A stretch of 64,000 nt of DNA from Flavobacterium sp. (GCF_027531905.1 NZ_JAPZSU010000012.1:1-64000); one strand, 5' to 3'. Positions 36,043 to 44,970 are shown, counted from the stretch's first letter. Made by a program: numbers and translations. The notes: a model not told the origin generated them from the letters alone.

Positions 36043-36609
36043 ATGGCATCTACTTCAGATATTAAAAACGGACTTTGTATAAAACACAATCACGATATTT
36101 ATAAAATTATTGAATTTCTTCACGTTAAACCAGGAAAAGGGCCAGCTTTTGTTAGAACAAAGCTAAAGTCTGTAACTAATGGTAAAGTGTTGGATAATAC
36201 TTTTTCTGCTGGACATAAGATTGATGTAGTGCGTGTTGAGACGCATACGTTTCAATTTTTGTATCCTGAAGGAGATCAGTTTCATTTTATGAATGCTGAA
36301 ACTTTTGAACAAATTACTCTAAATAGAAATGTTTTGGACGCTCCAGATTTGTTGAAAGAAGGTGAAAATGTAATGATTCAAATCAATACTGAGACGGATT
36401 TGCCGCTTTCTGTTGATATGGCGCCATCTGTAGTTTTGGAAGTTACATACACTGAGCCAGGTGTAAAAGGCAACACAGCAACTAATGCTACAAAACCAGC
36501 TACTGTTGAGACAGGGGCAACAATCAATGTGCCTTTGTTTATTAATGAAGGGGATAAAATTAAAATTGATACGGCTACAAGTTCTTATATGGAACGTGTA
36601 AAAGAATAA
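36043..36609 (+). CDS. efp: Elongation factor P
   Basis: The 188-residue EF-P rescues ribosomes stalled at polyproline. HVKPGKGPAFVRTK (27-40) places the modifiable lysine at Lys32. The three beta-barrel domains and the C-terminal segment SSYMERVKE are complete. The position within the lipid A cluster is common in Bacteroidota. It is followed by a strong terminator (36625-36687). Confidence 0.95.
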   Translation: MASTSDIKNGLCIKHNHDIYKIIEFLHVKPGKGPAFVRTKLKSVTNGKVLDNTFSAGHKIDVVRVETHTFQFLYPEGDQFHFMNAETFEQITLNRNVLDAPDLLKEGENVMIQINTETDLPLSVDMAPSVVLEVTYTEPGVKGNTATNATKPATVETGATINVPLFINEGDKIKIDTATSSYMERVKE

Positions 36610-36624
36610 TTTTTAAAAGCTTAG

Positions 36625-36687
36625 GTTTTCAGTCTTAGTTTGCAATTCGGATATAGAATTGTGACTAAGATTGAAAACTTTTTTTTT
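36625..36687 (+). terminator. Terminator after efp
   Basis: GTTTTCAGTCTTAGT (36625-36639) pairs with ACTAAGATTGAAAAC (36664-36678) over 15 bp with one G-T wobble, continues into an inner stem, and is followed by nine T. This should separate the lipid A-efp transcript from the second LpxD-like gene. Confidence 0.85.
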
Positions 36688-36783
36688 AAACTAATGATAT
36701 TATGAAATCGCCTTAATAGATTTTCTCGAAGGCTATTAAAATTTGGCGATACCATATGTGATCATCAAACAAAAAATACACAT

Positions 36784-37713
36784 ATGAAATTCCATAAACA
36801 ATATTCCTTACAAGACATTGCTACATTAATTGACTGCACATTTGTAGGGGATCCTCTATTTCCTGTTTTAGGAATGAATGAAATACATGTCGTAGAACCA
36901 GGCGATATTGTATTTGTAGATCATCCTAAGTACTACGACAAAGCATTACAATCAGCAGCTACTATCATTTTGATTAACAAAGAAGTGGTTTGTCCAGAAG
37001 GGAAAGCACTATTGATTTCTGATGATCCTTTCAGGGATTTCAATGCTTTGACCAGACATTTTAAACCGTTTGTTGGTTCAAATGTGACGATAAGTCCAAC
37101 CGCAAAAATTGGAGAGAATACGGTAATACAACCTAATGTTTTTATTGGAAATGAAGTCGTTATTGGGGATAATTGCTTGATACATTCCAATGTAGCAATC
37201 TATGATCAAACCGTTATTGGTAATAACGTAATAATTCATGCAGGAACGGTTTTGGGAGCGGATGCCTTTTATTACAAAAAGAGGATGACTGGCTTTGATC
37301 AATTGCTTTCTGGAGGAAGGGTAGTAATCGAGGACAATGTAGGGATAGGCGCGCTTTGTACTATTGATAAAGGGGTTACAGGCGATACAACTATTGGAGA
37401 AGGAACTAAACTTGACAATCAAGTACACGTAGGACACGATACTGTAATTGGTAAAAAATGCTTAATTGCTTCTCAAACTGGCATTGCGGGTTGTGTTATC
37501 ATTGAAGATGAGGTTACTTTGTGGGGACAAGTAGGAACAACAAGCGGAATAACCATTGGTTCAAAAGCTGTAGTAATGGGACAAACAGGTGTTACTAAGT
37601 CTGTTGAAGGAGGGAAATCTTATTTTGGAACACCTATCCAAGAATCACGTGAAAAATTAAAGCAATTAGCAAATATTAAAAAAATCCCAGAAATTTTAAA
37701 TAAATTAAAATAA
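36784..37713 (+). CDS. LpxD-like acyltransferase paralogue lacking the second conserved His
   Basis: The 309-residue protein has an N-terminal LpxD-type domain and hexapeptide repeats ([20 protein letters not shown]). It keeps the first active-site His in VGHDTVIG, but GTTSGITIG replaces GVVGHLTIG of the neighbouring LpxD, so the second histidine is lost. It is 37 residues shorter than LpxD. It may have other acyl-chain or substrate specificity, or be a structural paralogue. It follows the efp terminator after about 100 bases and is 1 base from the NTF2-like gene. Confidence 0.85.
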   Translation: MKFHKQYSLQDIATLIDCTFVGDPLFPVLGMNEIHVVEPGDIVFVDHPKYYDKALQSAATIILINKEVVCPEGKALLISDDPFRDFNALTRHFKPFVGSNVTISPTAKIGENTVIQPNVFIGNEVVIGDNCLIHSNVAIYDQTVIGNNVIIHAGTVLGADAFYYKKRMTGFDQLLSGGRVVIEDNVGIGALCTIDKGVTGDTTIGEGTKLDNQVHVGHDTVIGKKCLIASQTGIAGCVIIEDEVTLWGQVGTTSGITIGSKAVVMGQTGVTKSVEGGKSYFGTPIQESREKLKQLANIKKIPEILNKLK

Positions 37714-37714
37714 T

Positions 37715-38077
37715 ATGTCTGCAAAAGATTTTGTCAAAGCATTTTACAAGTCGGATGCTTTAATTGACAGCACAATTTTAAAGGATTTTATTCATCCTGA
37801 AATTAGTATTGATTGGAATTCCACAGAAGGATTTGTTCAGTTAAATTATCAGGGCTTGATTAATTTAGCAGATCAATTGCATAAAGCCTATGTAAGATCA
37901 AAAGTAAGAATTAGCCATATTGTAGAGGAGAATGAAATGATTGCTGTGCGCTATTCTCATTTTGTGAAAACGATTGAAAACCCAAGGGAAGAGATCCTTT
38001 TGGCACATTTTATGACAATTTGGGAAATTAAAGACAATAAATTATTCAGAGGCTATCAAATGAGTCAACTATCTTAA
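37715..38077 (+). CDS. NTF2-like (SnoaL-type) protein
   Basis: The 120-residue protein has the cone-shaped NTF2-like fold pattern: helical N-terminus (FVKAFYKSDALIDSTIL), central IDWNST and a C-terminal run of beta strands ending in WEIKDNKLFRGYQ. The fold serves enzymes and ligand binders alike, and no catalytic residues mark a specific one. It is separated by one base from the LpxD-like gene, so the two are co-translated. Confidence 0.75.
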   Translation: MSAKDFVKAFYKSDALIDSTILKDFIHPEISIDWNSTEGFVQLNYQGLINLADQLHKAYVRSKVRISHIVEENEMIAVRYSHFVKTIENPREEILLAHFMTIWEIKDNKLFRGYQMSQLS

Positions 38078-38119
38078 ATAATTTGACACTAAATGGGGTT
38101 AAAATAATTTCAAAAACCT

Positions 38120-38127
38120 TACTTTTG
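38120..38127 (+). promoter_or_regulatory. Putative -7 box TACTTTTG for sucD
   Basis: TACTTTTG fits TAnnTTTG and is 35 bases before the sucD ATG, which is a suitable distance. The -33 element is not at the usual spacing, since the nearest TTTG is 34 bases upstream, so this is a partial match. Confidence 0.45.
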
Positions 38128-38162
38128 CAACACAATTTTAAAAACTACATAAAAAATATATC

Positions 38163-39035
38163 ATGAGTGTTTTAGTTAATAAAGATTCTAAAATTATTGT
38201 TCAAGGATTCACAGGTAGCGAAGGAACTTTCCACGCTTCTCAAATGATTGAATACGGAACAAATGTTGTGGGTGGTGTAACTCCTGGAAAAGGTGGCTCT
38301 ACACACTTGGATTTACCAGTTTTTAATACAGTTAAAGATGCTGTAGATCAAGCTGGAGCAGATACTACAATTATTTTTGTTCCACCCGCTTTTGCTGCTG
38401 ATGCAATTATGGAAGCGGCTGATGCTGGTATTAAAGTGATTATTGCTATTACAGAAGGTATTCCAGTAGCAGACATGATTAAAGCTAATGCTTATGTTAA
38501 AGAAAGAAACGCTAGATTAATCGGACCAAACTGTCCAGGTGTGATTACACCAGGTGAGGCAAAAGTGGGAATTATGCCAGGTTTTGTTTTCAAAAAAGGA
38601 ACGGTTGGAATCGTTTCTAAATCTGGAACGTTGACGTATGAAGCTGCTGACCAAGTAGTAAAACAAGGTTTAGGAATCACTACAGCCATTGGAATTGGTG
38701 GAGATCCAATTATAGGAACTACGACTAAAGAAGCTGTAGAATTATTAATGAACGATCCTGAGACTGAACTTATCATTATGATTGGTGAAATTGGTGGTCA
38801 ATTAGAAGCTGATGCTGCTAAATGGATTAAAGCTGATGGTAACCGTAAACCAGTTGTTGGTTTTATTGCGGGAGAAACTGCACCTGCCGGTAGAACAATG
38901 GGGCATGCTGGAGCAATTGTTGGAGGATCTGATGATACTGCTGCTGCCAAAAAGCAAATTATGAGAGATAATGGTATTCACGTAGTTGATTCTCCAGCCG
39001 AAATAGGTAAAAAAGTAAAAGAAGTTTTAGGATAA
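38163..39035 (+). CDS. sucD: Succinate-CoA ligase alpha subunit
   Basis: The 290-residue subunit interconverts succinyl-CoA and succinate in the TCA cycle. [18 protein letters not shown] is the CoA-binding Rossmann part, and [11 protein letters not shown] carries the phosphorylated His248. The sucC beta subunit is not adjacent, which is common in Bacteroidota. It is followed by a perfect terminator hairpin (39062-39093). Confidence 0.95.
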   Translation: MSVLVNKDSKIIVQGFTGSEGTFHASQMIEYGTNVVGGVTPGKGGSTHLDLPVFNTVKDAVDQAGADTTIIFVPPAFAADAIMEAADAGIKVIIAITEGIPVADMIKANAYVKERNARLIGPNCPGVITPGEAKVGIMPGFVFKKGTVGIVSKSGTLTYEAADQVVKQGLGITTAIGIGGDPIIGTTTKEAVELLMNDPETELIIMIGEIGGQLEADAAKWIKADGNRKPVVGFIAGETAPAGRTMGHAGAIVGGSDDTAAAKKQIMRDNGIHVVDSPAEIGKKVKEVLG

Positions 39036-39061
39036 TTTCCGGATTTTAAAATTATAAATCT

Positions 39062-39093
39062 CAAAATGCCTCACGATTTGGTGAGGCATTTTG
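39062..39093 (+). terminator. Hairpin terminator after sucD
   Basis: CAAAATGCCTCAC (39062-39074) and GTGAGGCATTTTG (39081-39093) form a perfect 13-bp stem with a 6-base loop followed by a short T-rich tail. Confidence 0.8.
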
Positions 39094-39108
39094 TTTAAAT
39101 AAAAAGAT

Positions 39109-39531
39109 ATGTATAAAGAATTAGAAAAGTTTAAAGTAACCAACAGTTTTGTGTTTACCCCAGAAGATAGTCTAGAACAAGTTTGTAATGCTTCTGAAGG
39201 ATGTGGTGTGTTTTTGGTATATGATTTGACTTCAGATAGAGAACTAATTATGGTGGGTTCTACAGGTACAGTACAAAACAACGGAACTCTTAAAATTAAA
39301 AATGGAGGTTTAGCATATAAAATTGTAGAAGGACATCAATTTGCTAAAACAGGTAGAAAATATTCTTGGCCTACACAAATGAAATTGGAAGGTATTACAT
39401 CGCTTGAAGTGGTTTGGTACGAAACCTTTAATAATGGGGTGAAAGCCATTCCAACAAGTGTGGAAGGGCAAGTTTTACAAAGTTTTTTAGATAAAAATGG
39501 AACATTACCTAGATGGAATGTTGCTTTTTAA
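39109..39531 (+). CDS. Divergent GIY-YIG-like protein
   Basis: The 140-residue protein has GVFLVYDLTSDRELIMVGSTG at about 33-53, which lines up with the GIY-x10-YIG region of GIY-YIG nucleases, including a VGS core in place of YIG. KYSWPTQMKLEG and a C-terminal VEGQVLQSFLDKNGTLPRWN follow as in small Bacteroidota GIY-YIG proteins (P-x-x-E-x-LL type). The first Y is replaced (GVF), so catalysis may be lost. The call is by pattern and is tentative. Confidence 0.55.
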   Translation: MYKELEKFKVTNSFVFTPEDSLEQVCNASEGCGVFLVYDLTSDRELIMVGSTGTVQNNGTLKIKNGGLAYKIVEGHQFAKTGRKYSWPTQMKLEGITSLEVVWYETFNNGVKAIPTSVEGQVLQSFLDKNGTLPRWNVAF

Positions 39532-39574
39532 TTCTTTAGAATTTAATAGAAATAGCTGATCTTAGCTATATTAC

Positions 39575-39612
39575 AATCTCATAGTTTTTCGTAAAGCTAT
39601 GAGATTTTTTTT
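39575..39612 (+). terminator. Terminator after the GIY-YIG-like gene
   Basis: AATCTCATAG (39575-39584) pairs perfectly with CTATGAGATT (39597-39606), loop of 12 bases with further A-T pairing, followed by a run of T. Confidence 0.8.
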
Positions 39613-39689
39613 GTTTTGGGTTGTAAACAGTAGGAGTAGGCTTTTTACAATAAAATCAAAAAATAAAGTTGTATATCACGGCTTAATAC

Positions 39690-39721
39690 TTGTAAATAGC
39701 CTAAATAATGCATTAATTTTG
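39690..39721 (+). promoter_or_regulatory. Promoter of the M48 lipoprotein gene
   Basis: TTG at 39690-39692, 21 bases, then TAATTTTG at 39714-39721, a good match to the Bacteroidota consensus. The transcription start is expected near 39728. That rules out the GTG at 39723-39725 as start codon and favours the ATG at 39744. Confidence 0.7.
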
Positions 39722-39743
39722 TGTGCTACAAAAAATAAAAATT

Positions 39744-40559
39744 ATGAAAAAATATACTTCTTTACTTCCAATTCTTGTATTGTTGATGGGGAGCTCTTGT
39801 GCCACTAATCCGATGACAGGAAAAAAAACATTGAATCTGGTTTCGAATAGCGAATTGTTTCCAGCTTCATTTCAACAATATGGTCAATTTCTGAAAGAAA
39901 ACAAAGTAGTCCAAGGAACAGCTGATGCTAAACGAGTGGAAACCATTGGAATAAAAATAAAAGATGCTGCAGAAAAATATTTAGCTTCAATCGGTCAGAA
40001 TCAATATTTAAAAGAGTATCGTTGGGAATATAAATTGGTAGAAAGTAAAGATGTAAATGCATGGTGTTTGCCAGGTGGAAAGATTGTTGTTTATACTGGT
40101 ATTTTATCTGTAACTAAAGATGATGCAGGATTAGCCACCGTTATGGCTCATGAAGTATCTCATGCGTTAGCTAATCATGGAGCGCAACGTATGAGTGCCG
40201 CAAAATTGCAAGGTGTTGGTGCGGTAGGAGTAGCCGCTCTTACGGGAGGTCAATCAGCGGAAAGTCAAAGCATGTGGCGACAATTATATGGAGTAGGCTC
40301 ACAAGTAGGTATAATGTTGCCTTTTAGTCGCGGACATGAGAGTGAAGCTGATAAAATTGGATTAACATTAATGGCGATTGCAGGATATAATCCACAAGAA
40401 GCCATAGCATTTTGGAAGCGAATGGCAGCACAATCGGGAGGGAACTCACAACCTGAATTCATGAGTACACATCCATCTGACGCCACGAGAGTAGCTAATT
40501 TACAAAACCTTATCCCTGAAGCAAAAGCTATTGCAGCTAAATTTGGAAAAATATACTAA
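39744..40559 (+). CDS. M48 family metalloprotease, lipoprotein
   Basis: From the ATG at 39744 the protein has 271 residues. The lipobox SSC gives lipidated Cys19. The HEVSH motif (136-140) supplies His136, Glu137 and His140, and ESEAD (199-203) supplies the third zinc ligand Glu199. M48 lipoproteins of the LoiP/YcaL/BepA type control outer-membrane protein quality. An upstream GTG (39723) would extend the N-terminus by 7 residues, but the promoter position speaks against it. Confidence 0.92.
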   Translation: MKKYTSLLPILVLLMGSSCATNPMTGKKTLNLVSNSELFPASFQQYGQFLKENKVVQGTADAKRVETIGIKIKDAAEKYLASIGQNQYLKEYRWEYKLVESKDVNAWCLPGGKIVVYTGILSVTKDDAGLATVMAHEVSHALANHGAQRMSAAKLQGVGAVGVAALTGGQSAESQSMWRQLYGVGSQVGIMLPFSRGHESEADKIGLTLMAIAGYNPQEAIAFWKRMAAQSGGNSQPEFMSTHPSDATRVANLQNLIPEAKAIAAKFGKIY

Positions 40560-40694
40560 ACCAAAATTTAATTAGGTTATCGCATAATGCCCAGCATTGA
40601 CTTGGCTTTTTTTTGCAATTATTTAAAGTGAATTTATTTTTTGAATTCAAGAAAAAAGATACATTTACACAACTAAAATATGAACCTATAATTT

Positions 40695-42020
40695 ATGGCA
40701 AACTTACCTAAAGGAGATAAAAAATTACTAAATGCTTGGGCATTCTATGATTGGGCAAATTCGGTATATACCTTAACCATAGTATCAGCAGTTTTTCCAA
40801 TATTTTATGAGGCGTTGTTTACCGACAAGAGTCATTATATCGACGTTTTTGGAATGCATTTAAAAAACTCAGCTTTGATAAGTTTTATCACAGCTTTAGC
40901 TTTTTTAGTAGTGGCTTTTATCTCTCCTTTGTTATCTGGAATTGCAGATTATGTTGGGAATAAAAAAAGCTTTATGAAGTTTTTTTGCTATTTAGGAGCT
41001 TTGTCTTGTATGGGATTGTATTGGTTTGATTTAGATTCAATTTATAGTGGGTTGTTATTCTATTTTCTTGGGTTATTGGGTTATTGGGGTAGTCTAGTTT
41101 TTTATAATTCCTATCTACCAGATATTGCTTTTACTGAACAACAAGATGCGATTAGTGCCAAAGGTTATTCTTTGGGGTATATAGGTAGTGTGATTTTATT
41201 GATTATCAATTTGGCGATGATCATGAAGCCAAAATGGTTTGGAATTTCTGGAACCGAAGGAGTAGCGGCAATGAAAGCCATGCGTTATTCATTTGTAATG
41301 GTAGGAGTTTGGTGGATTTTATTCAGTCAGTATACCTATTATTTTTTACCCAAAGGATCAAAAAAAACAGCTGAGGAGACTATTAAGACAAATCTTATTT
41401 TCAATGGATTTAAAGAATTAAAAATAGTATGGCATATACTGAGAGAAAACCTTCCATTAAAACGCTATTTATATGGTTTTTTTGTTTCAAGTATGGCGGT
41501 TCAAACGGTGATGCTAATTGCTACTTATTTTGGAGCCCAAGAAATCGAATGGAAAGCAAAAGAAGATAGCACTACAGGATTGATTATATGTATCTTGTTG
41601 ATTCAATTGGTAGCTGTGCTAGGCGCTTTTTTGACCTCAAAAGCCTCTGAAAAATTCGGAAATATAAAAACGTTAATCGTTATTAACAGTATTTGGTTAG
41701 TCCTCTGTATAGGTGCTTTTATAATAACAGCGCCTATTCAATTTTATATAATGGCGGTTTTTGTTGGTTTAGTAATGGGAGGCATACAAGCTTTATCTCG
41801 TTCTACTTATTCTAAATTTTTGCCAGAAACCACAGACACTGCTTCGTTTTTTAGTTTTTATGATGTGGCTGAAAAAGTAGGTATCGTTATCGGTATGTGT
41901 GTGTATGGTATAATCGACCAAGTGACTGGAAGTCCAAGATTTGCTATTGTTTTCTTGGCTTTATTCTTTTTCATCGCGGTTCTTTTATTAAAACGTGTAC
42001 CATCAAAAAAAGCGTCTTAA
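40695..42020 (+). CDS. MFS transporter, UMF1 family
   Basis: The 441-residue membrane protein has 12 predicted helices and the UMF1/Atg22-like opening WAFYDWANSVYTLTIVSAVFP. GGIQALSRSTYSKFLPE is a typical signature in the second half. Substrate is unknown; eukaryotic Atg22 relatives export amino acids from vacuoles. It stands alone on the plus strand and is convergent with the DUF2807 gene; a bidirectional terminator lies between them. Confidence 0.9.
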   Translation: MANLPKGDKKLLNAWAFYDWANSVYTLTIVSAVFPIFYEALFTDKSHYIDVFGMHLKNSALISFITALAFLVVAFISPLLSGIADYVGNKKSFMKFFCYLGALSCMGLYWFDLDSIYSGLLFYFLGLLGYWGSLVFYNSYLPDIAFTEQQDAISAKGYSLGYIGSVILLIINLAMIMKPKWFGISGTEGVAAMKAMRYSFVMVGVWWILFSQYTYYFLPKGSKKTAEETIKTNLIFNGFKELKIVWHILRENLPLKRYLYGFFVSSMAVQTVMLIATYFGAQEIEWKAKEDSTTGLIICILLIQLVAVLGAFLTSKASEKFGNIKTLIVINSIWLVLCIGAFIITAPIQFYIMAVFVGLVMGGIQALSRSTYSKFLPETTDTASFFSFYDVAEKVGIVIGMCVYGIIDQVTGSPRFAIVFLALFFFIAVLLLKRVPSKKAS

Positions 42021-42034
42021 ATAAAGACGCTTTT
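42008..42034. terminator. Bidirectional terminator
   Basis: AAAAGCGTCTT (42008-42018) and AAGACGCTTTT (42024-42034) form a perfect 11-bp stem around AAATA. The plus-strand stop codon of the MFS gene lies inside the hairpin. The stem carries A on one side and T on the other, so it works for both convergent genes. Confidence 0.8.
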
Positions 42035-42056
42035 AGTGACTAAAAAACAAAAATAA

Positions 42057-42791
42057 TTAACCTTTAGAAATCTCACCTGAGCCATTCACTTTAGTGTCTT
42101 TTTTGGTTGGATTTCCATAATACACAATATCTCCTGAACCAGAAACTCTTGCGTATAGACTCTCGGAACAACTTACTTTCGTATCGCCAGAACCTGAAAT
42201 GCTGATTGAGGCTGTTTTTGATTTTAAATTCGAGGCATTGATGTCTCCTGAACCTGAAATACTGCTAGAGAAGTCATCGGCAGTTCCGCTTAAAACGATG
42301 TCTCCAGAACCGCTCAAACTCATATTGAACTTTTGAGCATCTACTGCCAATTTTAAATCACCAGAACCCGAAAGTTTGGCATCAAAAGCATCCGTTTTGA
42401 TAACATCTTTACTAATAATATCGCCTGAGCCGCTTAATACTAAACCATTAATCGATTCAAAAGGGATAGTAATATGAACTGATTTTCCTGGGGATAATTT
42501 AAAATTGTATCCTTTCTCGGTTCCAATTTTTAAGACATTGTCTACCACTTCCACATCAATATAATCCAAAATGTTTTGTTCTCCTTTGATAGTGATACTA
42601 CCTTCTTTTCCTGATACTAAATCCACATCAAAAAAGCCCGAAACTTTTATGGATTCATAACTTGTAGTAGTTCGGGTTTCTGTAATCACATTCCCGTTCC
42701 CTTTAATTTGTTTCCCCATATTCCATTGCCCGTAGGATAGGAAAGAGCTAAAAGACAGCAATAAAACACTCGCAATAGATAGATTTTTCAT
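42057..42791 (-). CDS. Putative auto-transporter head GIN domain protein (DUF2807)
   Basis: The 244-residue exported protein has a signal peptide (1-20) and a beta-solenoid of DUF2807. The sequence GSGD recurs at residues 121, 142, 161, 180, 200 and 218, with GSGE at 237, so the rung is 18 to 21 residues long. DUF2807 proteins are secreted or surface proteins of unknown binding partner. It is the last gene of an operon with an ECF sigma factor, so it may be an envelope-stress output. Five AACTAT repeats precede it. Confidence 0.85.
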   Translation of the reverse strand: MKNLSIASVLLLSFSSFLSYGQWNMGKQIKGNGNVITETRTTTSYESIKVSGFFDVDLVSGKEGSITIKGEQNILDYIDVEVVDNVLKIGTEKGYNFKLSPGKSVHITIPFESINGLVLSGSGDIISKDVIKTDAFDAKLSGSGDLKLAVDAQKFNMSLSGSGDIVLSGTADDFSSSISGSGDINASNLKSKTASISISGSGDTKVSCSESLYARVSGSGDIVYYGNPTKKDTKVNGSGEISKG

Positions 42792-42806
42792 AAGTATTGT
42801 TTTTTT

Positions 42807-42836
42807 ATAGTTATAGTTATAGTTATAGTTATAGTT
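42807..42836 (-). repeat. Hexanucleotide tandem repeat (AACTAT)5
   Basis: Five exact copies of ATAGTT on the plus strand (AACTAT on the minus strand) lie between the DUF4097-like and DUF2807 genes, and the stop codon of the former lies within the array. Tandem repeats of this kind can vary in copy number; here that would change the spacing to the next start codon, not the reading frame. Confidence 0.85.
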
Positions 42837-43890
42837 TTTTAGTTAAGGCAACATTCCCGTAATCTGATGTAATTATTACACTATTTACTCCTTTTTTCTT
42901 GTAGTAACCATTAAAGTTTTTGGTGTAATTGGTTTCGGCTTTATTTAAAAATTCAAAATCACTATCGTATTTAAAATCAGCATATCGAAGCGTTACGTCA
43001 AAATCGAAAGCATAATTGGGGCTAAAACCTACTTTTACTCCAGTATATCCAGCATTGATTGCAATCGAATTGGCTTTGGCTTGAACTAATCCAACATCTA
43101 CACTGCTGTATTTGGTTTGTAATTTGATTTGGTTGTTTAATGTTCCTACTTTTATGGTCAAATAGTTCCCAATTCCATCAAGCGAATTCACTTCTTTGAT
43201 TTTCACAGTACCGTATTTACTGGTGTATTTTACATCGCCTGCATCACCAATTGTGGTGTCTGTGTAGTCAGAAATTAAATCTATTTTCGAGAGGGCATCA
43301 ATACTAAGTCCAGAATAACGACCTGTTATATTTCCATTTTTTAAATAAGAAATGCTGGAGTTGGAGCAGTATTCTATAGTGATGTTGTTTTTGTTACTAT
43401 TCAATCTTCCCATTGTAATTTTTCCATATTTACAAAGAATATTGGTAGGCGCATTCAAATCGGTAGTGGAGATATTCCCGTATTTGTTATCTATCGTTAC
43501 CCCGCCATTTTTTGGAATCTTAATAACATAATTAATCTCAAAACTGTTATTTCTTCCTTTTGAGCGATAATTGTTGTTTTCGATTTGCGTTTTTGCAGTA
43601 ACTAGTGATTTTAGTCCAATAATGTCAACTGTTATGTCGTTTAAGCGCTGATTCACCCAGTTTTCGCTATCACCACTTACTTTTATTAAAATATCAAGTT
43701 CAATTTTGTCTTCATTCCAAGTGGTTACAAATACCGTCCCATATGAATTGGTGATGTTAATACCAGCATCAGCGTTTACAATAAATGCTTTTTTGATGTT
43801 TTTTTGCTTTGAAATTATAGCATCATCATTCGCAAAACCAAGTATCGGAAATAGCAAAAAGATAATGATAGTTTTATAGAGTTTTTTCAT
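42829..43890 (-). CDS. Exported DUF4097-like beta-solenoid protein
   Basis: From Met at 43890 the protein has 353 residues and a signal peptide (MKKLYKTIIIFLLFPILGFA, first 20). The body is a series of beta strands with a recurring pattern of DYGNV-like turns (SDYGNVALT, NSYGTVFVTTW, NKYGNISTTDL, SKYGTVKIKEV), as in DUF4097 and DUF2807 adhesin-like proteins. Longer starts reach 43923 but overlap the previous gene by 50 bases; the chosen one overlaps by 17. It is probably an envelope protein under the sigma factor. Confidence 0.7.
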   Translation of the reverse strand: MKKLYKTIIIFLLFPILGFANDDAIISKQKNIKKAFIVNADAGINITNSYGTVFVTTWNEDKIELDILIKVSGDSENWVNQRLNDITVDIIGLKSLVTAKTQIENNNYRSKGRNNSFEINYVIKIPKNGGVTIDNKYGNISTTDLNAPTNILCKYGKITMGRLNSNKNNITIEYCSNSSISYLKNGNITGRYSGLSIDALSKIDLISDYTDTTIGDAGDVKYTSKYGTVKIKEVNSLDGIGNYLTIKVGTLNNQIKLQTKYSSVDVGLVQAKANSIAINAGYTGVKVGFSPNYAFDFDVTLRYADFKYDSDFEFLNKAETNYTKNFNGYYKKKGVNSVIITSDYGNVALTKKL

Positions 43891-44428
43891 CATTTTGAGT
43901 ATTAAGTTGTTCAGTTGTTTCAATTTGGTTTAATACATTTTGTAGAAATGAAATTCGAGTTTGCAAATTGCTAATCATCGCATAAATAATTTGCTTGTTT
44001 TCTCCATTTCTAGCAATCTCTTTAATGATTTTTTGATAATCATTGTCCAAAACCTTCATTTGCTGTAGGGCATCAGCAATAATTTTTTGATTCTGAGGAG
44101 ATTCTTTTTCCTTGAGTTTGTTCAGTTCATTTTTAATAAGAACATTAAAAATAGAATCTGTTTGTTTGGTTTCTTTTGAAGCAAAAGTGAGCTTGTTCGT
44201 TTTTGCCTCAGGTTTGAAAAAGAAAGACAAACTAAACATCACTACCAAAGTCGCTGCAATAGCAATCGTTGTGTATAAATTTCGTTTTCTATTCTTGATA
44301 GATTTTGTATTCAGTTTGTCAATAAACCGATTTTCGTGATTTTTGGGTAATTCAACAACATCCCAATCTGAATCGAATTTTGCAAATAATTGGTCTAATT
44401 TTTCCTCTTCATTTCTCATATTTCGCAT
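43874..44428 (-). CDS. Membrane protein, probable anti-sigma factor
   Basis: The 184-residue protein has a cytosolic N-terminus (about 1-50, ending FIDKLNTKSIKNRKRN), one transmembrane helix (about 51-72, LYTTIAIAATLVVMFSLSFFF) and a periplasmic coiled-coil-rich tail. That topology and its place directly after an ECF sigma gene (13-base overlap) suggest a membrane-bound anti-sigma factor. No RskA or zinc-binding motif is seen, so the role rests on context. A Gln/Glu/Lys-rich tail may sense the periplasm. Confidence 0.6.
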   Translation of the reverse strand: MRNMRNEEEKLDQLFAKFDSDWDVVELPKNHENRFIDKLNTKSIKNRKRNLYTTIAIAATLVVMFSLSFFFKPEAKTNKLTFASKETKQTDSIFNVLIKNELNKLKEKESPQNQKIIADALQQMKVLDNDYQKIIKEIARNGENKQIIYAMISNLQTRISFLQNVLNQIETTEQLNTQNDEKTL

Positions 44429-44970
44429 AATTTATTTCTTAAACTTTCTTTGGCTCTACTCAAAGTTGTTCTACAATTCGCGTAGCTTATTTTTAGGATT
44501 TCGCTTATTTCTTCTTGGTCGTAACCTTCAATATAAAACAAAGTCAAAACCGTACTGTAACTACTTTTCAACGACTGAATAGCATTCAAAACTTCTTTTA
44601 CTTTTATTTCATCAAAGTTGATAACTTCAGTGAATTCAGCTTCTTTATCTTCAATTTTGTAAAGATTTTTCTCGAAATCATCTGACTTTAATTTGTTGTT
44701 TTTTTTACAAAAATCAATGCTATAATTAATAACGATTCGTTTTAACCAAGCACCAAAAGCCACTTCTTTTTTGTAAGAATCTATTTTTGTAAACGCTTTC
44801 AAAAAACTTTCTTGCATCACATCTTCAGCAAAATGTTCATCCTTCACAATTCGAAAAGCCACATTATACATTGCTTTACAATACCTATTGTAGACTTCAA
44901 ATTGAGCCTTTTGGTTTTGTTGTTGGCAAAGTGTTACCAATTCTTCGATATGTAATTGTTGATAGGACAA
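44416..44970 (-). CDS. ECF-type RNA polymerase sigma factor
   Basis: The sigma-70 region 2 (FEVYNRYCKAMYNVAFRIVK, then DEHFAEDVMQESFLKAF) and region 4 (LKSSYSTVLTLFYIEGY, then QEEISEILKISYANCRTTLSR) are clear. I chose the TTG at 44970, giving SYQQLHIEELVTLCQQQ after the start, since sigma factors of this family begin about there. A frame from the ATG at 45090 would add a hydrophobic 40-residue segment, unusual for a sigma factor. It is followed by an overlapping probable anti-sigma gene. Confidence 0.88.
   Translation of the reverse strand: MSYQQLHIEELVTLCQQQNQKAQFEVYNRYCKAMYNVAFRIVKDEHFAEDVMQESFLKAFTKIDSYKKEVAFGAWLKRIVINYSIDFCKKNNKLKSDDFEKNLYKIEDKEAEFTEVINFDEIKVKEVLNAIQSLKSSYSTVLTLFYIEGYDQEEISEILKISYANCRTTLSRAKESLRNKLCEI

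Noticed and set aside
36784..37713. Hexapeptide repeats considered as DNA repeat array or CRISPR
   Set aside because: The periodicity is in the protein (beta-helix) and the DNA copies are not identical or evenly spaced.
40588..40618. gcccagcattgacttggc followed by T-run after the M48 gene as a terminator
   Set aside because: The possible stem has mismatches leaving three paired bases at its foot; too weak to annotate.
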